Source: Methanomassiliicoccales archaeon LGM-DZ1
GTDB lineage: Archaea > Thermoplasmatota > Thermoplasmata > Methanomassiliicoccales > Methanomethylophilaceae
Assembly: GCA_030168595.1 (NCBI GenBank)
Contig: CP115556.1
Span: forward strand, 806,001-870,000
Reading direction: 5' to 3'
Length of the DNA stretch: 64,000 bases
This document shows, piece by piece, positions 34,288 through 42,845 of this stretch (within the stretch, counting starts at the first letter, position 1; the number at the start of each line of letters is the position of its first letter). A model generated the notes under the pieces. It had not been told where the DNA came from. It searched no databases and worked only from the letters and a program-made list of their open reading frames with translations. Position numbers and translations under genes: made by a program.

Positions 34288-35409
34288 TCAGTCCGCCGCC
34301 GGATCCCCCTCCGCTTCCTCCGCCATCTCGGCGGAGCGTTCCAGGAGCTCCCTGTCGGTGCTGAAGGGCCTGCGGTTCCTCAGCACCGACCAGACCACGG
34401 TCACCAGCTTGCGCGCGGCCGCCACCTGCGCCTCCCGGTGGGAGACCCCCCTCGCCCTCAGCCTGCTGTAGAGGGCCGAGACCACCGAGTCCTCGGCGGT
34501 GCGGACGTGGACGATCGCCGACTGGCACAGCAGCCTGCGCATCTCCCTGTCGCCGCGGTGCGTGGTCGCGCACCTGTGCGAGGCCTCCGCCGATTCGCGC
34601 ACCCTCGGCACCAGGCCGAAGTACGCCGCCAGCTGGGCCGACGACCCGAAGCGCTTCACGTCGATGATCATAGAGACCGCGTACGCGGCCGAGACCGCGC
34701 CGAACCCCGGGATGCTCATCACCAGATCGAAGTCGGTGATGTGCCCGAACGTCGCCCGGATCAGCCTGGCCTCCTCGTCGGTGCGGGCCTTTATCGACCT
34801 CGCCTCCGACACGAGGAGCCTCAGGCAGGTGTCCCTCGAGTCCCACATCTCCTTCATCGCCTTCTTCGAGAAGATGTCGGAGTAATCCTTGCTCAGCCTG
34901 ATCCCGTGGAGGAGCATGTGCATCCTGGCCCGGCGCTTGAGGTCCGCCAGGTGCCTCTTCTCCGCGAGGACCGCGCGGCATATCTCGCGCCGTTCCATCC
35001 AGACCGGGGACGGCATCTTGCAGACGGCGAACTCGCGCTCGCCGTTCAGCCTCCGCCGCATGTACCCCGCGAGCTCGGCCGCATCGTTGGCGTCGGTCTT
35101 CTTCACGGACTTGGTGATCCGGTAGAGGTCCTGGGCCTGCGCCACGACCGTGTCGATCCCGAGGTTGGTCAGGACCCAGTAGGTCTCGTGCGTCTTCGTG
35201 GAGTTCTCGATGAGGACATGCGCCTCATGCCCGCGGAGCGCCTCCGCGATCCGCGCTATGTCCTCGGGCTCCGACGGCTGCGTGCCGTGGTCCCTGTTGA
35301 AGCGCCTCAGGAACTCCTCCTCGTCTTCGCTCGGCTTCCCCGGGCCCGCATGGACCGCGCAGCATACCGCGGTCTTCTTGTGCAGGTCCATCCCGATCGC
35401 TATCCTCAA
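34288..35409 (-). CDS. IS110-family transposase
   Basis: About 373 residues. The N-terminal RuvC-like DEDD nuclease begins IGMDLHKKTAVCCAVH and continues with VLIENSTKTHETYWVL and KKTDANDAAELA. The C-terminal Transposase_20 domain has LVMSIPGFGAVSAAYA and FGLVPRV. The frame is intact, so the element may be active. TTG at 35409 begins just before the first nuclease strand; an ATG at 35514 in the same frame would add 35 residues of uncertain value. Confidence 0.9.
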   Translation of the reverse strand: MRIAIGMDLHKKTAVCCAVHAGPGKPSEDEEEFLRRFNRDHGTQPSEPEDIARIAEALRGHEAHVLIENSTKTHETYWVLTNLGIDTVVAQAQDLYRITKSVKKTDANDAAELAGYMRRRLNGEREFAVCKMPSPVWMERREICRAVLAEKRHLADLKRRARMHMLLHGIRLSKDYSDIFSKKAMKEMWDSRDTCLRLLVSEARSIKARTDEEARLIRATFGHITDFDLVMSIPGFGAVSAAYAVSMIIDVKRFGSSAQLAAYFGLVPRVRESAEASHRCATTHRGDREMRRLLCQSAIVHVRTAEDSVVSALYSRLRARGVSHREAQVAAARKLVTVVWSVLRNRRPFSTDRELLERSAEMAEEAEGDPAAD

Positions 35410-35740
35410 GCTTTCCTTGCCTCCCTGCCGCAACCTTCCCCGGAGGCCTGCCGAGGCGCCAATCTTTATCTCAGGTCGGCGATATTCCTCTCGGCCTGCG
35501 GTTTTTTGTTGCAACTATGAATCAGCAGGTCGCTTTTTGAATGGGGCGGTCTTTTCGTTCGGCTGTCCATTCTGCTGCGGTTGCATGCGCATCGCCGCGA
35601 CCCCTGCCCGATCCTTCGGTACACATATTGTCCCAGACCTCCGGTTCCTGCACAGATGTCCTGTTCCGTCGCAGTATGAGCCTCCCGATCATGGCGATAG
35701 CAGGGGCGGTCCAGCCGTCCGTCCAGGGCTCGCTAATCTA
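34288..35740 (-). mobile_element. IS110-family insertion element
   Basis: One transposase gene with noncoding sequence on both sides lies between tRNA-Gly and rtcA. IS110 elements carry a structured bridge RNA in a noncoding end. Upstream of the gene (35515-35740) there are complementary segments, CCCCTGC at 35601-35607 and GCAGGGG at 35700-35706, that could close such a structure. No terminal inverted repeats were seen, as expected for this family. The outer limits given are approximate. Confidence 0.6.
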
Positions 35741-35768
35741 AAATAACGGCATCTCCTAGGCAGTGAAC

Positions 35769-36803
35769 ATGGTTTTGGAGATCGACAGTTCCAGGGGCGA
35801 GGGCGGAGGGCAGATGGTCCGCACGTCCGTGGCGCTGGCGACGCTCACCGGGAAGACCACCCGCCTCACCCGGATCAGGGAGAACCGCCCCACCAACGGG
35901 CTCTCGAAGCAGCACATCACCGCCGTCGACGCGGTGGCCAGGATGACCGGCTCGACGGTCACCGGCAACACCCTCGGATCGTCCGAGCTTCTAATCGAGC
36001 CTGGCCATGAGCAGAACACAAACCTGGTGCTCGACATCGGCTCCGCCGGGGCCGTCAGCCTGGTCATGCAGGCCACCATGCTGGCCGCCAGGAACTACAC
36101 GGTGCCGTTCAGGATCGACATAACCGGAGGGACGAACGTCATGTGGGCCCCTCCCATCGACTCCTATTCGATGGTCCTCTTCCCCCTTATGAAGAAGATG
36201 GGCATCGATGCGAAGGTGGACATCCTGGAGAGAGGGTTCTATCCCATCGGCGGGGGCCGCGTGGTCCTCGAGGTGCAGCCCATATGGAAGATCAAGCCCC
36301 TGGTCCTGGACAAACTGGGCAGGCTCGAGAGAGTGCGCGGGCTATGCTTCATGCAGCACCTCTCCGACCGCGTGGGCCAGGAGATGATGGAGTCCTGCCG
36401 GCGCGCTTTCGAAGGGAAATACGACATCGAGATTGATTACCAGCGCTCCGAGGGGATGTCCAGGGGCGCCGGCATGGTGCTGACGGCCGAATACGAGAAC
36501 GGGATCCTGTCGTCGAACGTCCTCTCGTCCAAGGGCCACAGCGCCCAGCAGTCCGGCCTGGACGCGGCCTCGGACCTCCTGCAGGAGATGTCCTCCGGGT
36601 CCACGGTGGACATCCATACCGCCGACCAGCTCCTCCCCTACCTGGCCATGGCCGAGGGGAGGTCGGAGTTCATAGTGTCCAGGATCAGCAAGCACCTGCT
36701 GTCCCAGATGGACACTCTGGAGTCCTTCCTGGACGTCAGGTTCGGTGTCGAGCGCAAGGATGACGGGTACCACTTCACCGTCACTCCGGGGGAGCACGCA
36801 TGA
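35769..36803 (+). CDS. rtcA: RNA 3'-terminal phosphate cyclase
   Basis: A 344-residue ATP-dependent enzyme that converts RNA 3'-phosphates to 2',3'-cyclic phosphates. The family start SSRGEGGGQMVRTSVALATLTG is followed by GGGRVVLEV and HTADQLLPYLAMA, which carries the adenylylated His. A TATA-like TCTAAAATAA lies about 25 bases before ATG 35769. The stop overlaps the next start. The IS110 element ends just upstream but leaves this promoter intact. Confidence 0.95.
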   Translation: MVLEIDSSRGEGGGQMVRTSVALATLTGKTTRLTRIRENRPTNGLSKQHITAVDAVARMTGSTVTGNTLGSSELLIEPGHEQNTNLVLDIGSAGAVSLVMQATMLAARNYTVPFRIDITGGTNVMWAPPIDSYSMVLFPLMKKMGIDAKVDILERGFYPIGGGRVVLEVQPIWKIKPLVLDKLGRLERVRGLCFMQHLSDRVGQEMMESCRRAFEGKYDIEIDYQRSEGMSRGAGMVLTAEYENGILSSNVLSSKGHSAQQSGLDAASDLLQEMSSGSTVDIHTADQLLPYLAMAEGRSEFIVSRISKHLLSQMDTLESFLDVRFGVERKDDGYHFTVTPGEHA

Positions 36804-37447
36804 AGCTCCTCAAGCCTTTCGTGCAGGTCAACTGCGCCATGTCCGCGGACGGGAAACTGGCCGGGACGGACCGGAAGCAGGTGAGGATCTCCTCCGAGGA
36901 GGACCTGGCACGCGTGAAGGCCATGCGCAGGAGGGCGGACGCCATCCTGGTCGGGGTGGGGACCGTCCTCGCGGACGACCCGAAGCTGACCGTGAAGGGC
37001 GCATCCTATGACGAGAACCCCGTCAGGGTCGTCCTGGACGCGCACGGCCGCACCCCGGACAGTGCCAGGGTGCTGAACGGCGATGCCCCCACGGTGATCG
37101 CCGTGGACTCAGACTGCACCAGGAACTGGGGCGGGCGCGCTACGGTCATGAAGTGCGGCAGCGACGGGAGGATCGACCTGCGGGGCATGCTGCACCTGCT
37201 CGCCGAGCACTTCGGTGTCGAGAGCGTCATGGTCGAAGGCGGCGGGGAGGTCATCGCCTCGTTCTTCCGCGAGAAGCTGGTGGACCGCTACACCGTGTTC
37301 GTCGGCGGGCTGATCATCGGCGGCAGGGACTCCCCCACCCCTGCGGACGGGGACGGCTGGGTCGCTCCGGGCGGCATCGGGCTCGAGATCCAGTCGGCCG
37401 AGGTCCTCGGGAACGGGGCCCTGCTGACGTTCATTCCCAGGTACTGA
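36800..37447 (+). CDS. Archaeal riboflavin-pathway reductase (2,5-diamino-6-ribosylamino-pyrimidinone 5'-phosphate reductase)
   Basis: A 215-residue RibD_C/RIB7-type reductase that reduces the ribosyl side chain in archaeal riboflavin and F420 precursor synthesis. Motifs are NCAMSADGKLAGTD near the start, RRRADAILVGVGTVLADDP, then VMVEGGGEVIASF. The length is typical. It overlaps rtcA by four bases (ATGA), so it is co-translated with that gene despite an unrelated pathway. Confidence 0.9.
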   Translation: MKLLKPFVQVNCAMSADGKLAGTDRKQVRISSEEDLARVKAMRRRADAILVGVGTVLADDPKLTVKGASYDENPVRVVLDAHGRTPDSARVLNGDAPTVIAVDSDCTRNWGGRATVMKCGSDGRIDLRGMLHLLAEHFGVESVMVEGGGEVIASFFREKLVDRYTVFVGGLIIGGRDSPTPADGDGWVAPGGIGLEIQSAEVLGNGALLTFIPRY

Positions 37448-37505
37448 CCTGCGGGCCGGTGCGGGATGCGCCGGATTATTAAATCCCCGGCGCTTATGCG
37501 GGGAT

Positions 37506-38369
37506 ATGGTCAAATGCCCTGCCTGCGGCGCCGAAGTAACAGACCCATCGCTCGGTTTCTGCACCGCCTGCGGCGCCTATCTCAGCGCACAGGGGAAAGC
37601 GCCCGCCCCTGAGCCGGCGGTCCCGTCGGACCCGGTCGAGGAGGGCGCATGGATGGCCTCGGCGGGCCGGATAGCCGAAGCGACGGCGGCCTGGAAGAAG
37701 AGGCTGTACGCCGAGCCGCGCGTCAGCGACGCCGTCTACGAGCGCATGCTGTCCTCCCTGACCGAGGGCATGCTCAACTACCCGGTCTCCGCCCAGAGCT
37801 TCCATGCGGCGGGCTTCGCCGACATCGATATGATGATCCGCGACCGCGAGCTCATACCGGACCTCATGAAGAGGCTGTCCTCCAGCCTCGGCGTCTGCAA
37901 GATCCAGAACGGAGTGCTGGGGCTTGCCCACCCGTACATGTTCCTGCTGATCGAGGCGTTCTCCGCCTACACCGATATCCGCGAGCTGCGGGACCTCTGC
38001 TCCGAGGCGGCGGTGGCGCTCGGGAACATGATCGAAACCGCCCAGGGCCTCCCCAACGCGATGCCCGGGAAGAAGCCCGAGCCCCTCCGCTGCCTGAACG
38101 CGTACCTGTCGTTCACGGAATCGCTGAGGAACGAGGCCGCGAAGGTATCCTCATCGCTCCCCTCGGAGCGCCTGGACGCGCTGGCAGATGAATGGTCCGG
38201 CCCGGCGGCCCCTCCCTACATCATCCACGTCCGCGCGGCGTTCCTCCTGACCCTCCGTTCCCTGACGGCCGGACGCTTCGGGACCTCGCACCTGCTGAAG
38301 AGGCGCGACGGCCTGCTCCGGACGTTCGGGGAGGAATACTCGGAAGGGACGAAGAAGAAAAGCGCGTGA
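37506..38369 (+). CDS. Zinc-ribbon protein with a helical domain, unknown function
   Basis: A 287-residue protein. An N-terminal ribbon (CPACGAEVTD and CTACGAYLS, residues 3-28) and a Pro/Ala-rich linker precede about 240 residues of predicted helices (for example DMMIRDRELIPDLMKRLSSSL). I do not recognise the helical part. TATA-like TTATTAAAT lies about 25 bases before the ATG. It precedes mtnA on the same strand. Confidence 0.65.
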   Translation: MVKCPACGAEVTDPSLGFCTACGAYLSAQGKAPAPEPAVPSDPVEEGAWMASAGRIAEATAAWKKRLYAEPRVSDAVYERMLSSLTEGMLNYPVSAQSFHAAGFADIDMMIRDRELIPDLMKRLSSSLGVCKIQNGVLGLAHPYMFLLIEAFSAYTDIRELRDLCSEAAVALGNMIETAQGLPNAMPGKKPEPLRCLNAYLSFTESLRNEAAKVSSSLPSERLDALADEWSGPAAPPYIIHVRAAFLLTLRSLTAGRFGTSHLLKRRDGLLRTFGEEYSEGTKKKSA

Positions 38370-38427
38370 CCGTCCGCGATCGGACGCCCGCAATCTTATT
38401 ACCCCTGTCAGCCAATCGTTCCGCGTT

Positions 38428-39432
38428 ATGAAAGCGAGAACAGATGACGGCAGGACGGCCGATATCCGGGCCGTCTGGTTCGAGAACGGGAAGGTCAGGA
38501 TGATCGACCAGAGGCAGCTCCCGCTGAAGCTGGCATTCGCGGATTTCTCCGACTACCGCGGAGTAGCGGAGGCCATCAGGAACATGACGACCAGGGGGGC
38601 GCCCTGCATCGGCGCCTCGGCGGCCTATGCAATGTGCCTCGCGAAGCTCCAGGGAGCGGACATGGAGAAGGCGGCCGCGGACATCAAGGCCGCCCGGCCC
38701 ACCGCCTACGACCTGTTCTACGCCGTCGATTGGATGGCGGAGCGCCTGAAGGAGGGCGAGGACCCGGTCGAGGCCTCCGATGCCTATGCGGACGCCATCG
38801 TCGGCAAATGCCGCGCCATCGGGAAGAACGGCGGGAAGCTCATCAAAGACGGCATGAAGCTGATGACCCACTGCAACGCAGGGGCCCTGGCCACCGTCGA
38901 CTACGGCACCGCGCTCGCGCCCATGAGGGACGCCCACGCCCGCGGGACCGACTTCTTCGTCTACGTATCCGAGACCCGCCCCCGCCTGCAGGGCATGCAG
39001 CTCACCGCCTGGGAGCTCGGGCAGGAGGGCATAGACCATGCCATCATACCCGACGGGGCATCCGCCTATTACATGAGCCAGGGAGTGGACATGATAATCG
39101 TCGGGGCCGACCGCATCGCGGCGAACGGCGACTTCGCCAACAAGATCGGGACCTTCGACAAGGCCATCGCCGCCAAGCACTTCGGCATACCGTTCTACGT
39201 GGCCGCCCCGGTATCCACCTTCGATTTCAGCACCGAGTCCGGGAAGGGCATCGTCATCGAGCAGAGGTCCGAGAAGGAGGTGACCCAGATCGCCGGCGTG
39301 CAGATAGCCCCGCCCGGGTCCAGGGCCCTCAACCCCGCCTTCGACGTCACCCCTGCGGAACTGGTGACGGGCGGATTCATCACCGAGAAGGGCATCTTCT
39401 CCCCGTCGGAGATCTCGGAGATGAAAGGATGA
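38428..39432 (+). CDS. mtnA: MtnA-family aldose-1-phosphate isomerase
   Basis: A 334-residue isomerase that turns 5-methylthioribose- or 5-deoxyribose-1-phosphate into the ribulose form. Signatures are TRGAPCIGASAAYAM with the catalytic Cys, THCNAGALATVDYGT, ETRPRLQGMQLTAWEL and VGADRIAANGDFANKIGT with the catalytic Asp. TATA-like CTTATTA is about 27 bases upstream, consistent with a leaderless message. It overlaps the aldolase gene, an arrangement of the DHAP shunt for 5'-deoxyadenosine and MTA salvage. Confidence 0.93.
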   Translation: MKARTDDGRTADIRAVWFENGKVRMIDQRQLPLKLAFADFSDYRGVAEAIRNMTTRGAPCIGASAAYAMCLAKLQGADMEKAAADIKAARPTAYDLFYAVDWMAERLKEGEDPVEASDAYADAIVGKCRAIGKNGGKLIKDGMKLMTHCNAGALATVDYGTALAPMRDAHARGTDFFVYVSETRPRLQGMQLTAWELGQEGIDHAIIPDGASAYYMSQGVDMIIVGADRIAANGDFANKIGTFDKAIAAKHFGIPFYVAAPVSTFDFSTESGKGIVIEQRSEKEVTQIAGVQIAPPGSRALNPAFDVTPAELVTGGFITEKGIFSPSEISEMKG

Positions 39433-40043
39433 TGCCGGAATCATATGCCAGGAAGAGGCTGACCGAGTGCTGCCACCTGCTCTACGACCGCGGCCTGACC
39501 GTGTCGGCCGGCGGCAACATGAGCGTCCGCCTGAACGATGATGAAGTGCTCATCACCCCCTCCGGCGTCAACAAGGGGCTGATCTCCGAGGACGACCTCA
39601 TCGTCATAGACATGGACGGAAACACCGTCCGCGGGGAAGGGAAGCCGTCCATCGAGAGGTTCTTCCACGTCGGCATCTACAAGGCCAACCCCGAGACGAA
39701 CGCCGTCCTCCACTGCCATCCGCTCTATGTGCTGGCACTTGCCGTGAGGAACGAGGAGATCAGGACCTGCATGACCCCCGAGGGCGTCCTCCTGCTGGGA
39801 CATGTCCCCATGGTCCGCTACGAGACCCCGGGATCGAAGGAGCTGGTCGACGCGGTCATGGAATACGCCGGGGAGCCGGCCATGACCATGTCCAAGCACG
39901 GGGCCATCACCCAGGGCAGGACGCTGGAGGAGGCCTTCAACCGCATGGAGGAGCTGGAGTTCCAGGCCCACCTGCAGCTGCTCTCCGGCGACGCCCCCGA
40001 GCTGCCCAAGGAAGAGGTGGCGAAACTGCTGGAGATGAGATGA
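39429..40043 (+). CDS. Class II aldolase (fuculose-phosphate aldolase family)
   Basis: A 204-residue zinc-dependent aldolase. SAGGNMSVRL near the start, VLHCHPLYVLALAV with two zinc His, and MSKHGAITQG with the third are all clear. Coupling to mtnA by a four-base overlap makes it the likely cleaver of 5-deoxyribulose-1-phosphate (or methylthioribulose-1-phosphate) to DHAP and an aldehyde. This role is inferred from context. Confidence 0.87.
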   Translation: MMPESYARKRLTECCHLLYDRGLTVSAGGNMSVRLNDDEVLITPSGVNKGLISEDDLIVIDMDGNTVRGEGKPSIERFFHVGIYKANPETNAVLHCHPLYVLALAVRNEEIRTCMTPEGVLLLGHVPMVRYETPGSKELVDAVMEYAGEPAMTMSKHGAITQGRTLEEAFNRMEELEFQAHLQLLSGDAPELPKEEVAKLLEMR

Positions 40044-41150
40044 ATGGCGGTCCTGGTGACGAAGTGGTTCGGGGTCTTCCTGGCCGATGAGAAATCGAAC
40101 AGGGTCATCGCCTACAGGCTCATGCCCAAGGACGCGGAGGCCTGCGCCGAGAAGCTCGCCGAGGTGCAGAGGGGAGGCATCCTCCCCGAAGAGAGGGAAC
40201 TGGCCCAGGGGAGGCAGAGGCTCTCCGTGGGCGACCGCCGGCAGGCCGAGCTCGGGAGGCCGATGCTCTACGACTCATCGTACATCGTGCCCGAGGACTA
40301 CGGTTTCGGCGGGGACTTCATGCACGAGGTCATGCTCGACCTCGGACGCCTGAGGACCTCCGAGCCAATGGCCCGGGACAAGAACCTCGTGCAGGCCATC
40401 CGCTCGCTGGACGACCTCATCGAGGTCTCCAACCTCATGAGCGAGCGGCTCCACGAATGGTACGGGATGCACTTCCCGGAGCTCGCGGACATCGCCAAGG
40501 ACGACCGCTACGCCGAGCTCATCTCCCGCTTCGGCGACCGCGAAGGGGTCGTGGAGGAGCTGGGGCTGGACATCGAGTCCATGGGCGCGGACTTCGAGCC
40601 CGACGACATGAGGGCCGTCCAGGGCCTGGCCTCCGGGCTGGCGGAGATCTACCGCGAGCGGAAGGAGACCGAGGACTACATCAACGCGGTGGTGGCCGAC
40701 GTCTGCCCCAACATGTGCGCGGTCATCGGCGGGCCGCTCTCGGCCCGGCTCATATCGCTGGCCGGCGGGCTGGAGAGGCTCGCCTCCCTGCCCTCGTCCA
40801 CCGTGCAGCTCCTGGGCGCGGAGAAGGCCATGTTCAGGCACCTCCGCTCCGGGAAGCTCCCGCCGAAGCACGGCGTGATCTTCCAGTACCCGGACCTGAG
40901 GAAGGCGCCGTATTGGCAGAGGGGCAACATAGCCAGGGCCCTCGCGGGCAAGGTGCTCATCGCCGCCAAGATCGATGAATACGGCGGGGAGTTCGCCGGC
41001 GACCGGCTGAACAGCGAGCTGAAGAAGAGGATCGCCGAGATCAAGAAGAAATACCCAGACCCGCCCAAGAAGAAGCCCAGGCAGGACGGCGGCCGCCCGA
41101 ACCATAAAGGGAAGGGGCACTCCAAGGGCAAGGGAAAGAGGAGGCCGTGA
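40044..41150 (+). CDS. nop5: C/D box RNP core protein Nop5 (Nop56/58-like)
   Basis: A 368-residue scaffold of archaeal C/D guide RNPs that direct 2'-O-methylation. The NOSIC/coiled-coil region (residues about 130-220) leads to the Nop domain: DVCPNMCAVIGGPLSARLISLAGG, LASLPSSTVQLLGAEKAMFRHL and GVIFQYP. The tail is Lys-rich as usual. The ATG follows the aldolase stop directly. The fibrillarin gene, normally the next gene in archaea, is absent here. Confidence 0.95.
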   Translation: MAVLVTKWFGVFLADEKSNRVIAYRLMPKDAEACAEKLAEVQRGGILPEERELAQGRQRLSVGDRRQAELGRPMLYDSSYIVPEDYGFGGDFMHEVMLDLGRLRTSEPMARDKNLVQAIRSLDDLIEVSNLMSERLHEWYGMHFPELADIAKDDRYAELISRFGDREGVVEELGLDIESMGADFEPDDMRAVQGLASGLAEIYRERKETEDYINAVVADVCPNMCAVIGGPLSARLISLAGGLERLASLPSSTVQLLGAEKAMFRHLRSGKLPPKHGVIFQYPDLRKAPYWQRGNIARALAGKVLIAAKIDEYGGEFAGDRLNSELKKRIAEIKKKYPDPPKKKPRQDGGRPNHKGKGHSKGKGKRRP

Positions 41151-41206
41151 GGCCCTCTTCCCCCTCAAACCCTCTTTCTGAAAAACCGCCTTCTGATGCG
41201 CCGGCA

Positions 41207-42547
41207 TCACAGGCACATCGTCATGTAGATGGGGATGTAAACGACGTTCCCATCAACCCTGAGGTCCTTCGTATGGATGACGTAGGCCTCTTTCACCCAC
41301 TTCCGGTACTTCTCCATGAACCTGTCGAGAGAGACATGCTTTCCCGACACCGAGGACTTCACCTCTATGGGGATAAGCCTCCCGGCATAGGCTAGGATGA
41401 AATCGATCTCCTGAACGCGCGATGTGCCTTCGGCATAGAAACGCCCGTAGACCAGATCGTGTCCCGATGCCTTCAGTTCCTGCGCCGCCTGGTTCTCGAA
41501 GAACATCCCCTCGTTGATCGACAGCTTCCCTTTCAGCATGGCCGAGCAGATCTCATCCGCATCTCCGATGTTCGCTCTGAAAGCAGCGGTGAACAGCAGC
41601 CCGGTGTCTGCCATGTACAGCTTGAAAACGTCCTCGTCGAGGTTCAGTCCGAGGGCGGGGCTTGGATCGGTACTGCGATAGCAGATATTGACCGTCTTGG
41701 ACCCGGCCAGCCAAGCGATGCTGGTGCGGAAATCCCTGATGCGGCTCCCCCGACGGACCGCTGAGGGCATGAAGCGCTTCTCATGCTTCGAAAGCATGGA
41801 AGGAACGTTTTGAAGGGTCATGGAAGCCAGCAGAGAACCGGATTCCTCTGTTTTCGCCGCATCCTTCACGTAGAGATCGAGGATCCCCCTCTTCACCTTC
41901 TCGACGCGGCTGAAGCTGTTGTATTCCAGCAGCGCATCGACTGCCTGCGGCATGCCCCCGACCAGCATGTACTCAGCATATTCGCCCATGATCTTCCTGT
42001 GGGCCGCCTGACCGAGGGGCTGCTTCTTCCTGAAGCATTCGCGGATGAGCCCGGCAGTGACGGTATCGCCTTTGGCCCACAGATATTCCTCGAAATCCAT
42101 CGGGAACATCTCAACGGCCATCTCCTCCGAAGGTATCAGAATCTGTCTCACGTTCCTTTTGACCGATATCAGGGACCCGGTCTCGATGTAATCGTAGCGT
42201 CCGTCGGCCACCAGATGCTTGATCGCCTGCCTGGCCTGCGGGCAGAACTGCACCTCGTCCATGATTATCAGGCTGTCCCTGACGTACAGCTCAGTGCCGT
42301 AGGCCGACTGGAGACGGAGGAACAGACCGTCCAGATCGTTCATGCAGTCTCTGAACAGCTTCATGGATTCCCTGTCCTTCGAGAAATCGATCAGGATGTA
42401 CGACCTGTAGTTGGCGGCGGCGAATTCCCTGACAGCAGTGGTTTTCCCGACCCTTCTCGCGCCTTCGATCAGCAGCGCATAATCGCGGCTGAAGTCCCGC
42501 TTCCATTCGGCAAGCCTTTCCCAGATCTTCCGCTTGAACACCCTCAT
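41207..42547 (-). CDS. AAA_14/DUF4143 ATPase
   Basis: A 446-residue protein of a family common and multi-copy in gut archaea and bacteria. Walker A is EGARRVGKTTAV (about residue 30), Walker B is LIIMDEVQFCPQARQAI, and the DUF4143 tail carries a nuclease-like EIDFI...IPIEVKSS pattern. The family is often linked with mobile or variable loci, and the role is unknown. It is inserted between nop5 and ychF on the opposite strand, with 33-bp tandem repeats just upstream of its start. Confidence 0.88.
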   Translation of the reverse strand: MRVFKRKIWERLAEWKRDFSRDYALLIEGARRVGKTTAVREFAAANYRSYILIDFSKDRESMKLFRDCMNDLDGLFLRLQSAYGTELYVRDSLIIMDEVQFCPQARQAIKHLVADGRYDYIETGSLISVKRNVRQILIPSEEMAVEMFPMDFEEYLWAKGDTVTAGLIRECFRKKQPLGQAAHRKIMGEYAEYMLVGGMPQAVDALLEYNSFSRVEKVKRGILDLYVKDAAKTEESGSLLASMTLQNVPSMLSKHEKRFMPSAVRRGSRIRDFRTSIAWLAGSKTVNICYRSTDPSPALGLNLDEDVFKLYMADTGLLFTAAFRANIGDADEICSAMLKGKLSINEGMFFENQAAQELKASGHDLVYGRFYAEGTSRVQEIDFILAYAGRLIPIEVKSSVSGKHVSLDRFMEKYRKWVKEAYVIHTKDLRVDGNVVYIPIYMTMCL

Positions 42548-42607
42548 TTTATCTCCGCCGCCTGAATCCCAAAAACAATGTGCATCCAGATATTTTTACC
42601 TATACAA

Positions 42608-42718
42608 TTTTTGCACTTCCCGAAACGAGGTTTACGCACGTTTTTGCAGTTTCCAAAACATGGTTTTCCCACGTTTTTGCGCTTCCCGAAACGGGGTTTA
42701 CGCACGTTTTTGCGCTTC
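42608..42718. repeat. 33-bp tandem repeats, three full units and a partial
   Basis: Units start at 42608, 42641, 42674 and 42707. Each begins TTTTTGCRSTT and ends in CACG. Units 1 and 3 are nearly identical, and unit 2 has about nine changes. Each of units 1 and 3 can fold a small CCCG-TTT-CGGG-like hairpin on the minus strand. The array lies in the gap between the DUF4143 ATPase and ychF. Confidence 0.85.
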
Positions 42719-42845
42719 GCGTCCCGAATGAATCTAAGGATCCGTGACCAGCGGCCTCCGTCCGCCAGGCCGTATGCGGGCGGTTCCGTGCTCCCCTCCG
42801 AAGCCAACCTATAAACAACGCGTCCGCTTAATGCCCGGCGATTAC

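Noticed and set aside
33964-35520. Long plus-strand frame antisense to the IS110 transposase
   Set aside because: No domain character, whereas the minus-strand frame has complete IS110 motifs.
42608-42718. Possible CRISPR array
   Set aside because: Units are directly adjacent with no spacers and diverge between copies. No cas genes are nearby.
42544-42807. Minus-strand frame of 87 codons with an 11-residue KNVRKPRFGKR repeat
   Set aside because: It is the translation of the 33-bp DNA repeats, which are divisible by three. The rest lacks protein character and overlaps the ATPase start and promoter sequence.
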